64,000 nucleotides of DNA. Origin: Chthoniobacterales bacterium. GTDB lineage: Bacteria > Verrucomicrobiota > Verrucomicrobiia > Chthoniobacterales > Terrimicrobiaceae. Position 1 is the stretch's first letter; every line of letters begins with the position of its first letter. The DNA lies in NCBI GenBank assembly GCA_014879575.1, contig JACSRU010000095.1:1-64000 (forward strand), written 5' to 3'. The position numbers were made by a program, and so were the translations under genes. Below are positions 35,155 through 42,597 of this stretch, one piece after another. The notes under the pieces are model-generated. The model ran no database searches. It was not told the DNA's origin and saw nothing but the letters and a program-made list of their open reading frames with translations.

Positions 35155-36873
35155 ATGGCCAAGACCGAAGCGACCGTCGAAGAACTCGTCAGCATGATCG
35201 AGCGGAGCAAGCTCCGCCTGCCGGAAATGCAGCGTCGATACGTCTGGCGCTCTACTCGGGTTCGTGACCTTCTCGACTCCCTTTATCGCGGTTATCCATC
35301 CGGGGCGATTCTCGTTTGGGAAACCGACGAAGGGGTGCCCTTGCAAGACATGGCGATCGCGCAGGAAGGCGGGAACATCGGTTCCTCCCAACTGCTGTTG
35401 GATGGTCAGCAGCGGCTCACCTCGCTATCTGCCGTGATCCGCGGCATCCCGGTGGACGTTCGCGGCAGAAAACGGCCAATCGAGCTGCTTTTCAATTTGG
35501 ACCATCCAGAGAAGCTCGCCTTCGTCACCGAGGTCGATGAAGACGGCGACGAGGAGGAAACCGAGGAAGATGACGAAGACGGAATCGATGAGGAGAACCC
35601 GGATTCGTCGGAAGATGAGCTCCAGAAACGGTTCAACAAAATGACCTTCGTGGTGAGCACCCGGAAATTGGAGCAGCTTCCAACCTGGGTAAAGGTCACG
35701 GACGTTTTCAAATCCGACAGCGACACTCCATTTCTCAAGCGAGCGGGCATCACTGGATTCGACGATCCCCGTTACGAAAAATACTCTCAACGGTTGGCCC
35801 GCCTTCGTGGCATCAAGCGGTATTCCTACCGGATCGACGTGCTGGAGCGGACTCTCGATTACGATGAGGTCACCGAGATTTTCGTGCGGGTTAACTCACT
35901 CGGTGCAAAATTGCGTAGCTCGGATCTCGCTCTGGCCCAGATCACCGCCAAGTGGAGAAATTCCCTCGCCGAATTTCAATCCTATCAGAAACAATGCGCC
36001 GGGCAGGGATTCGACCTCGATCTGGGTATTCATCTCAAAAATCTCGTGGCATTCGCGACGGGACAATCCCGCTTTCTCACCGTGGGGAGATTGTCACTGG
36101 AGGCACTCCAAACCGCCTGGAAAGAATGCCGGGAGGGTATGGACTTCGCGCTAAATTTTCTGCGAAGCAACACCGGCATCGACAGCCCCGCGCTGCTCTC
36201 GTCCCCTTTTCTCCTCGTGACACTCGCTCTGTTCGGCCATCGAAGAAAATACGATGTCTCGCCTCAGGAGGAAGATCGCCTGAAATTCTGGTGTCTGCTC
36301 GCCAATGCCAAAGGCCGATATTCCCGGGGCTCGAGCGAGACGATTCTGGATCAGGATCTCGCCATTCTTCGAAACGGCGGCGCGGAAGATTTGATCGATC
36401 GACTTCGTCAGCAAGTGGGACGGCTGGATATTGCTCCGGAAGAGTTGGAGGGACGAAATCAACGGAGCGCGCTGTTCAAAACAATGTTCCTGGCATTTCG
36501 CGCTGCGGGTGCCAAAGACTGGAAGTCGCAGCTTTCCATCGCACTCTCTCATTCCGGAAGCCAGCACCGCCTCCAGTTTCATCATATTTTTCCGAAGGCT
36601 GTTCTGAAGGGCAGCTACACGGCAAGGGAAGCGGATGACATCGCAAACCTCGCCTTCATCGGTGGGAAAACCAACCGGGTGATCAGCGACAAGGCGCCGG
36701 CAATCTACTTTCCAAAAATCCTGGAAAAAACAGGACTGGAGGCGTTCTCGTCCCAATGCATCCCCACCGAGGAAACCCTGCTCACGTCGGACGCCTATAA
36801 AAAGTTTCTCAGCGAACGCCGCAAACGGATCGCTGACTGCTTGAATCACTTTCTTGGCGTCACACCGACATGA
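35155..36873 (+). CDS. DUF262 (GmrS-like) protein with C-terminal HNH-like motif
   Basis: A 572-residue protein. The N-terminal DUF262 ParB-like NTPase domain shows LRLPEMQRRYVWR, YPSGAILVWET and LLLDGQQRLTSL (about 82-93), the DGQQR signature. The C-terminal region has FHHIFPKAVLKG (about 474-485) and NLAFIGGKTNR, an H-H-N pattern like the DUF1524/HNH part of GmrSD enzymes. GmrSD-type proteins restrict phages with modified DNA and are NTP dependent. An unusual Asp/Glu run at about 128-155 (20 acidic residues in 28) interrupts the domain. Its stop overlaps the start of an HNH nuclease gene. Confidence 0.83.
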   Translation: MAKTEATVEELVSMIERSKLRLPEMQRRYVWRSTRVRDLLDSLYRGYPSGAILVWETDEGVPLQDMAIAQEGGNIGSSQLLLDGQQRLTSLSAVIRGIPVDVRGRKRPIELLFNLDHPEKLAFVTEVDEDGDEEETEEDDEDGIDEENPDSSEDELQKRFNKMTFVVSTRKLEQLPTWVKVTDVFKSDSDTPFLKRAGITGFDDPRYEKYSQRLARLRGIKRYSYRIDVLERTLDYDEVTEIFVRVNSLGAKLRSSDLALAQITAKWRNSLAEFQSYQKQCAGQGFDLDLGIHLKNLVAFATGQSRFLTVGRLSLEALQTAWKECREGMDFALNFLRSNTGIDSPALLSSPFLLVTLALFGHRRKYDVSPQEEDRLKFWCLLANAKGRYSRGSSETILDQDLAILRNGGAEDLIDRLRQQVGRLDIAPEELEGRNQRSALFKTMFLAFRAAGAKDWKSQLSIALSHSGSQHRLQFHHIFPKAVLKGSYTAREADDIANLAFIGGKTNRVISDKAPAIYFPKILEKTGLEAFSSQCIPTEETLLTSDAYKKFLSERRKRIADCLNHFLGVTPT

Positions 36874-37634
36874 ACGCCCTCGAGCGGACCTTGATCGAAA
36901 AAGCCGGCTACGACAACGGGTGGGAGATCGTAGTGGAAAGCGTGCCAGAGCAGGTCGTGTTGGCGTCCGCGTTGCATCGGGCCAATGCAACGATCCGAGA
37001 GGACTCTGGGCGCGGCAGATGGCTGACGTCGCTGCCGGCGGGCTCGTTGCTTATCGAGCTGTCGAAAGCCGAGGCTGACTACTACGCGGGGGAAGGCCAG
37101 TTTCGCGTTTCCAACGACCGAGAGTTGGGACATCTGCTGCGACACGCGGCAAGATTGGCCCGATCACTTCCCAACCAGCCGGAAGTCCGCTATCTCGCGG
37201 CAGTCGAAAAGAAACTGGCCGCGACAATAACCAATACGGAGGTCGAGAGCCTCGTCCGGCAACGAGTCGGTCAGGACATCTACCGGGATAGTCTGATGGA
37301 CTACTGGGGGGGCGCCTGCGCCGTGACGGGCATCGCCATCCCGGCACTCCTTCGCGCCAGCCACGCCATTCCCTGGTCGGAATGCCAATCCGATGCCGAC
37401 CGGCTGAACGTCTTCAACGGTTTTCTACTCGCCGCGCATCTTGACGCGCTATTCGACCGGCATCTGATCAGTTTTGACGACACCGGCGAGATCCTTTTCG
37501 CGCCATCCATCACGCTTGAGATCCAAAACAAACTCGGGCTTAAAGAATCGCTCAGGCTTCGTTGGATCAGCCCCGAACATATTCCTTTCTTAAAGGCACA
37601 CCGCGCTGTTTTTATTCGGAATCAGCAGGTGTGA
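36870..37634 (+). CDS. HNH endonuclease (HNH_2 type)
   Basis: A 254-residue protein whose C-terminal half is a standard HNH_2 domain: VRQRVGQDIYRDSLMDYWGG, ACAVTGIAIPALLRASHAIPW, then NVFNGFLLAAHLDALFDRHLISF. The His of SHAIPW, the Asn of NVFNGF and the His of AAHLDALFD form the metal site. The N-terminal half (LERTLIEKAGYDNGWE) probably binds DNA or a partner. It overlaps the DUF262 gene by ATGA and ends the defence island, so a combined modified-DNA recognition (DUF262) and cutting (HNH) unit is likely. Confidence 0.88.
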   Translation: MNALERTLIEKAGYDNGWEIVVESVPEQVVLASALHRANATIREDSGRGRWLTSLPAGSLLIELSKAEADYYAGEGQFRVSNDRELGHLLRHAARLARSLPNQPEVRYLAAVEKKLAATITNTEVESLVRQRVGQDIYRDSLMDYWGGACAVTGIAIPALLRASHAIPWSECQSDADRLNVFNGFLLAAHLDALFDRHLISFDDTGEILFAPSITLEIQNKLGLKESLRLRWISPEHIPFLKAHRAVFIRNQQV

Positions 37635-37824
37635 TTCGGCAGGAAAAAGCGGCGTTCAGTCAGTTCCCGGCAGGTAGACCTACCCTGTAGCTGCCAGCCG
37701 CAGCGCTTTCTCGGGACTCTATCCAAAGTGATTCTCACGAGTCGTCCTTTCGGACTTCTCGGAGCTTCCAACAAAAAAGCTCTCTGAGCTCACTATCAGA
37801 TTCTGATTCCCACCCGTATTTCCT

Positions 37825-38739
37825 ATGTCCCAGGCAGCTCCGATCGATTTTCCCGTTTCAACTCCATCAATTTGGCGTCATCAAACTCATGTTTATGAAA
37901 AATTACACGCGCTTGCGCGGCTCTGCTTTGGCGTTCAGCGTTCGACTCTTCCGGTCAAATTGCGGACCAATAGCCTCCTGATCGGTCCTACGGGGGTCGG
38001 GAAGACCCACTTGGTGGGCAAAATTGCTGCCGAACATGATGCGGAATATCTCGCCGTCACATTGTCGAACTGGATCATTCTTGGCGGACGTGACAGAAGC
38101 TCACAAACAACCTGGGTGGCGATTTTGGAATTTCTTCGTCGCCACCACAATCGGCCCGTGATCCTCTTCATCGACGAGTTGGAAAAAGCCATCTCGCACC
38201 GCCATCAGGATACATGGTCCTGCCATTTGAGAGCCGAGGTATTCCAGCTGCTGGACCGCAAAATTCCGCGCGATCTAAAGGACGCCGATGGAAATGTGAT
38301 CGGACCATCCGTTGTAGCGGCAGCTCAGGACAGGCTTGAAAATCACACCTTTATCGTGGCGTCGGCCACCTTCCAGGATATTTGGGAGCGTTCGTCCAAA
38401 TCCCCAATTGGATTCCAAGGCGAAATCGCAGAATCACCTGCTTTGACACCAGATCTTCTTGCCCGGGAACTTCCCCGAGAAATCGTGAACCGATTTCGCC
38501 ATGAGTATTTGATCCTGCCAGAACTCAAACATGCCGACTACGTGGCGATGCTGGAACTCACATCCAATCGAGTTCCACCCTATCTTCGCCAAAAGTTTCT
38601 GCAGCTTGGCTACGAGAAGATTCCAGCGGCGATCTCCATGAGGCAGGGATGTCGATTCATCGAGGATCTGATGACCGATGTCCTTTTGACCGAAAGGGCA
38701 TCCATCCAGCTGTCTGATCTGGACCCGGGGATAAACTGA
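37825..38739 (+). CDS. AAA+ ATPase (ClpX/RuvB-like), unknown role
   Basis: A 304-residue single AAA+ module. Walker A is LLIGPTGVGKTHLVGKIA (about 53-69), Walker B ILFIDELEKA (about 113-122), and sensor 1 may be VASATFQDIW. The DELEKA form resembles ClpX, HslU and related unfoldases, but no zinc or substrate domain is attached. It follows the defence island after a 190-base gap and may belong to the element backbone. Possible roles are recombination, transfer or chaperoning of a replication protein. Confidence 0.75.
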   Translation: MSQAAPIDFPVSTPSIWRHQTHVYEKLHALARLCFGVQRSTLPVKLRTNSLLIGPTGVGKTHLVGKIAAEHDAEYLAVTLSNWIILGGRDRSSQTTWVAILEFLRRHHNRPVILFIDELEKAISHRHQDTWSCHLRAEVFQLLDRKIPRDLKDADGNVIGPSVVAAAQDRLENHTFIVASATFQDIWERSSKSPIGFQGEIAESPALTPDLLARELPREIVNRFRHEYLILPELKHADYVAMLELTSNRVPPYLRQKFLQLGYEKIPAAISMRQGCRFIEDLMTDVLLTERASIQLSDLDPGIN

Positions 38740-38777
38740 GATACCGGAAGTCCTTTGTCGAAAATTGGGCGATCTCG

Positions 38778-39869
38778 TTAGCGTTGTTGTGGCGGCTCGG
38801 CCAGAACTGCCTTGTCCGCCAGTCCCAATTTCACTCGTATGAGCTTCCCCAGGAGCTCTGCGTTGATGTCGCCGCCGATGGTTTTGTGACCGGTCTCGAA
38901 ATCCGTCGGCAAAGCCATGCGATACTTACCTCCATCGGGACGGGCTTTCCATTCTACAGGCTCCGATGCCCGGCTTGCCGTGATCAGATCCCCCCACTCC
39001 TCGTTGTTGTTGTTCCTGAACCAATGCCATGCTTTGGCCTCGGGCTTCCCGTCCATGCCTTTCAGGAAGAGGTCGGTGGAGAATCTCAGGTCGCCGTCTC
39101 CGGTTTCGAGGCCTTTCGAGCCGATCAATACGGTTCGTTCAAGTGTAGGAATTTTTTCAGGTGGCGGCATGAAGGACTCTGAGGGTGAGATGAGGAGAAA
39201 ACTGAGTGACTTGTCGGAAACAAGGGCGGTGTAGTCCTGTAGGATGAGTCCCGCACCGAGACTGTTGCCGACAACCAAGAATTGTTTCAGCCCCGAGGCT
39301 GCCTTGATCTGCTCTATCGCGGCCACCGCGATGCCGGGGAGCGACAGTTTGGCAGAAATGTCGCCGCTGCGATATGCCTGGATGGTCGATTCGACTTTAT
39401 CGAACGGTGCTGAATCCGGATACGCCCAAACGAACAGGGAGCATTTCTCGGTGAGGTCGCCCAGCCACTTGCGGTTTTGCTGGATGTATTTGACCATTTC
39501 GCGGGAACCGCTGTGGGGAAGCACGATCACGCCCACGGACCCGGTGCCGATGCGGGTAACGGGAATCTGGGCTCCCGCCAGGGAAATACTGAGGGACGGT
39601 CCGCTCGGGCTCTCGCCGAGGGTGACGAGTTTTTCCAAGGCAGCGACTTCGTCCTTGTCCATACCCTTGATCGTCAAGAGAGCGTTGAGGTCCGTGATTG
39701 GCCGCATTTCGATGATCCGCTTGGCGGTGTATCTGCCGATATGCGGTAAGGCGTCCAATTCCTCCAGCGTGGCAGTGTTGAGGTCAACTTTTTCGTCTTC
39801 CGCTGCAGGCGTTGCGCCAACGACGAGAGCGCCTGAAAAAACAAGCAAGAGCATGATGATTTTGAGCAT
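38778..39869 (-). CDS. Exported helix-hairpin-helix plus alpha/beta-hydrolase-like fusion
   Basis: A 363-residue protein with an N-terminal signal peptide (MLKIIMLLLVFSGALVVGAT). Residues about 28-90 (VDLNTATLEELDALPHIGRY, TAKRIIEM, LLTIKGMDKDEV) are a ComEA-type helix-hairpin-helix DNA-binding domain. The rest has strand-helix alternation with a nucleophile-elbow-like FLVVGNSLGAGLIL and resembles the VirJ/AcvB hydrolase-like proteins of the periplasm. The coupling of a DNA-binding HhH to such a domain outside the cytoplasm is unusual and hints at DNA handling during uptake or transfer. It is convergent with the AAA+ gene. Confidence 0.7.
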   Translation of the reverse strand: MLKIIMLLLVFSGALVVGATPAAEDEKVDLNTATLEELDALPHIGRYTAKRIIEMRPITDLNALLTIKGMDKDEVAALEKLVTLGESPSGPSLSISLAGAQIPVTRIGTGSVGVIVLPHSGSREMVKYIQQNRKWLGDLTEKCSLFVWAYPDSAPFDKVESTIQAYRSGDISAKLSLPGIAVAAIEQIKAASGLKQFLVVGNSLGAGLILQDYTALVSDKSLSFLLISPSESFMPPPEKIPTLERTVLIGSKGLETGDGDLRFSTDLFLKGMDGKPEAKAWHWFRNNNNEEWGDLITASRASEPVEWKARPDGGKYRMALPTDFETGHKTIGGDINAELLGKLIRVKLGLADKAVLAEPPQQR

Positions 39870-39904
39870 GCAAGGAGAGTTAGTGGCTGCCGAAACTCTC
39901 TACC

Positions 39905-39926
39905 AGTAGAATTTCTATTAGTAGAA
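39905..39926. promoter_or_regulatory. Candidate operator between divergent genes
   Basis: The 90-base gap between the divergent HhH-hydrolase gene and the Xre-type regulator contains AGTAGAA twice (39905-39911 and 39920-39926), with a near-palindrome TAGAAtTTCTA at 39907-39917 between them. The regulator at 39960 is the natural candidate to bind it. This is inference from position. Confidence 0.35.
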
Positions 39927-39959
39927 AACAGAGGGCTGTTCTTGTTCTAGAAGGGAGGG

Positions 39960-40238
39960 GTGCCTGGTCGCATTTCACCTTTCGGAAAACGCCGCAACGC
40001 CTTCGGGGCGGCGTTGCGCCGTATGCGCGTGGCACGGGGGCTTTCTGCTACCGATGTAATTGCCCAACTGGGAGTGCTCGGATGGGAGGTGGCGGCATCG
40101 TCCTACTCTCAGCTTGAGAGCGGGCAGCGTATTCTCGCTGACATTGAGCTGTTGTTGATTTTGAAAGTGCTCGGTGCGGAGTTGAAGGACTTGGACGTTC
40201 CGAAGTCTCTGTGGCGCGCTGTCAAAAATCCGAAATAG
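39960..40238 (+). CDS. Xre-family helix-turn-helix regulator
   Basis: A 92-residue DNA-binding protein. RNAFGAALRRMRVARGLSAT, DVIAQLGVLGWEVAASSYSQ and LESGQRILADIELLLILKVLG is the classic Cro/Xre pattern with the recognition helix around SSYSQLESG. The GTG start at 39960 is supported by the preceding GAAGGGAGGGG ribosome site. It is divergent from the exported HhH protein and probably regulates it, itself or both. Confidence 0.82.
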   Translation: MPGRISPFGKRRNAFGAALRRMRVARGLSATDVIAQLGVLGWEVAASSYSQLESGQRILADIELLLILKVLGAELKDLDVPKSLWRAVKNPK

Positions 40239-40676
40239 GCCGTTTACTTTGAGGGCCAGCGAAGTTCCCTGTAACTTTGCTGGTGAATTCGAGGGTGTCC
40301 GCGAGAGTGTAAAGCTCGAGTGCTGCGGTGCCGCAGGTCAAGCCGCACAGGTTCTCCACGGTTTTTGAAGTCGATACGTGATCGGCGTTTAGCCTGTTCA
40401 GATGGGTTCTGGTCCGAAAATGTCTGTGTAGGAGGGGGGGGCGTCCTGAGTATTCCCGTCTCTTCCGGCCTCGGCCAATTTTCCTACTGAGGTGCCGAGC
40501 TCCTGAGCCTACGTGGCGGATCCGCCCTTTCGGGCGTCTCTTCTGCCATCAAAAGAATTTCCTCTCTTTGTCATCATTGAATTCCTGAAGTCGATACTGA
40601 TTCGATTTCGACGATTCACCGGTGGTCCACACAACACGGAACGGCCTTCGCCAATCCACAACCCAACCACAAACGC
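40239..40676. other. Non-coding gap, nothing recognised
   Basis: The 438 bases between the Xre regulator and the next gene contain no frame I believe. Some stretches have a run of G (near 40433) and AT-rich patches near 40555-40600 that could hold the promoter of the following gene. No repeat or hairpin stood out. Confidence 0.4.
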
Positions 40677-41474
40677 ATGCAAACTCTGCAAACCTCACCC
40701 ACCCTGAAAGCCCCGAACCCTCGACGCAAATTCGATCCCTGGGCGCAACCCGCCAAAAGCACCTATCAAGATCTGATCTTCAAGGAGGAGTATCTTGACC
40801 GCCAACTCGAACTCCGTCCGGGAACCACCTGGATGCGAATCATCCCGAACAACACCGAAAAATACGAGTGGATGCTGCCAATCCACGCGATCCGAACAGA
40901 ACACTTTCAGTTCATCCATCCCAAAACCACCGGAAGTGAGATCCGCTGCGTTTTCGACGACGCGTATGCGTGGTTCAAAACCAACGACCCCGAAGCGCTG
41001 TTCTCAAAAAACAACCGAAACGGCTTCCGGCTCTTGAGCGACCGGATGGTTGCTTTCTGGGTCGCCATCCAAGAAGGGAGCGACGTTGTCACGCGGCTGT
41101 TCCTTCACAATGGTTACAACGGCGATCGCGGCGGCCTTGCCGGCCTCGGCTATCGTGTGCTCCAGCTTACCCAGGACGAAGACGAAGACGGACATCCCAT
41201 GCAAGAAATCGTGGACGCCGAAACCGGAGTCCAGATCGGCATCGAAAAGGCGAAGCCCATGGGAGCACAGTTCCCTCGCTACGATCTTCACGTGGGACGG
41301 ATCGCCTGTCCGTTGAACACCATGCTCGCCAAAATGAGCGACGAAGAACAGCGGGCCGTCTGTCCCATCGAGGATACCGTCCGGGTGCTCACTCGTGCGG
41401 AACAATGGCCGCTGCTTGCGAAGATCGTGGGTGCGGACCTCGCAAATCGCATCCGCGGAAGCTTTGACCAATAG
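40677..41474 (+). CDS. Unknown backbone protein, possibly nucleic-acid binding
   Basis: A 265-residue soluble protein. Its N-terminal region (FDPWAQPAKSTYQDLIFKEE then LELRPGTTWMRIIP) followed by a Phe/Trp-rich middle with FLHNGYNGDRGGLAGLGYRV has the general feel of phage or plasmid single-stranded-DNA binding proteins, but I cannot place it in a family. It has no membrane segment. A terminator-like hairpin follows, so it is probably transcribed alone. Hypothetical with weak ssDNA-binding guess. Confidence 0.6.
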   Translation: MQTLQTSPTLKAPNPRRKFDPWAQPAKSTYQDLIFKEEYLDRQLELRPGTTWMRIIPNNTEKYEWMLPIHAIRTEHFQFIHPKTTGSEIRCVFDDAYAWFKTNDPEALFSKNNRNGFRLLSDRMVAFWVAIQEGSDVVTRLFLHNGYNGDRGGLAGLGYRVLQLTQDEDEDGHPMQEIVDAETGVQIGIEKAKPMGAQFPRYDLHVGRIACPLNTMLAKMSDEEQRAVCPIEDTVRVLTRAEQWPLLAKIVGADLANRIRGSFDQ

Positions 41475-41482
41475 CTAGGTCG

Positions 41483-41517
41483 GGCAGGAAGTGACCCCGG
41501 TTGCTTCCTGCCTTTGG
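41483..41517 (+). terminator. Terminator-like hairpin after the 40677 gene
   Basis: A perfect 9-bp stem, GGCAGGAAG (41483-41491) with CTTCCTGCC (41504-41512), closes a 12-base loop nine bases after the stop codon. Only three T residues follow, so termination strength is uncertain. Confidence 0.6.
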
Positions 41518-41690
41518 CTCAAACCATGGCCGCTTGAATCGATTCTATAGCTGATAACGGTGCGGAGGAGGCGAGTCATTGCCCTCGCCGTCCCCCGCGG
41601 CCCCCTCCCACGGCTAGGGGGGAACATTTAAGGTCGCCATCTCTCTGTTTCGAAGTGACCAAAATGGGTTTTTGTCTGATATTCTTCGTC

Positions 41691-42302
41691 ATGAAGACCC
41701 TGATCATTTTCGGCAATGCTGTTGGAGGTGTCGGGACCACCACAACCGCGGTTCACATTTCCGCCGCCCTGCAAACTCTCGGATTTTCCGTGCGGCTGCT
41801 GGATGGCGACGTGGCGAATCGGACCGCCACAAGAATGTGTCCTTCGGCAGTCCCGGTCGACCTATCAAGCCTGGATGGAATGCGCCAGATTTTTAGCGAT
41901 TTGGGCAGTTCGGAAGCGGACACCTGCGTATTGGATGCTCCGGTGAGCGCTCACGCGATCTTCAAACGCTTCTTCACATCAAACCATCTCAGCCCCGGAA
42001 TCCATTTGCTCGTGGGCACCGTCATCGACCAGACAGAATACTCTGTGGCTGGCGCCGTGGCCTGGATGGAAGCGTTCCCGGAGGAGGCGGAGAATTTCCT
42101 GATAGTCAATTCCATCGGAACCCCGGAAGCGAGCGACGCTCGCCGGCGTCAACTTCAGTCACACTTTGCAGGTCGAGTAGTCAAGATCCCCAAGCTCGGC
42201 GAACCAAACGCCAGAAAGCTGAATCCTGAAAAAGCGATTCCATTTATCACACCGTTCGCCAAGTGGATGACGGGTCTTGATCAACCTAACGATACAGATT
42301 GA
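41691..42302 (+). CDS. ParA-like protein with degenerate P-loop
   Basis: A 203-residue ParA/MinD fold protein: MKTLIIFGNAVGGVGTTTTA at the start aligns with the usual QKGGVGKTTTA, followed by LQTLGFSVRLLDGDVANRTA and TCVLDAPVSA as Walker B region. Both key lysines, the signature Lys of KGG and the P-loop Lys of GKT, are replaced (Val and Thr). ATP hydrolysis is therefore doubtful, though the motif is preserved in outline. It may be an inactive partner of the active ParA at 15910, or a structural co-factor. ATG 41691 is chosen; a frame extension to 41655 lies before the domain. Confidence 0.72.
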   Translation: MKTLIIFGNAVGGVGTTTTAVHISAALQTLGFSVRLLDGDVANRTATRMCPSAVPVDLSSLDGMRQIFSDLGSSEADTCVLDAPVSAHAIFKRFFTSNHLSPGIHLLVGTVIDQTEYSVAGAVAWMEAFPEEAENFLIVNSIGTPEASDARRRQLQSHFAGRVVKIPKLGEPNARKLNPEKAIPFITPFAKWMTGLDQPNDTD

Positions 42303-42597
42303 GGAGGGAACAATCCGTCCGGTGGACGATTTTACTCGGTCCTCAGCCGACATCCATCTGATCGGAAAAATGTCATGAGCTCATCACCCCCTTCTTTCTC
42401 ATCATGACCTTAAATCTCCTCCTCTCGCCAATTTACGCGTCGCGGGACCTGTCGGACACCCCATGCACCTCAAGTGTCGGCTACCAAAACATGCAATTGA
42501 TTCGCCTGGCCCTTCCCTCCACGCGTCCCAACCAGTGGGATAGGGATCTCTCAACGTTGTCTTTTCTCTGACGGCGTCCACATCCACATAACCATCA

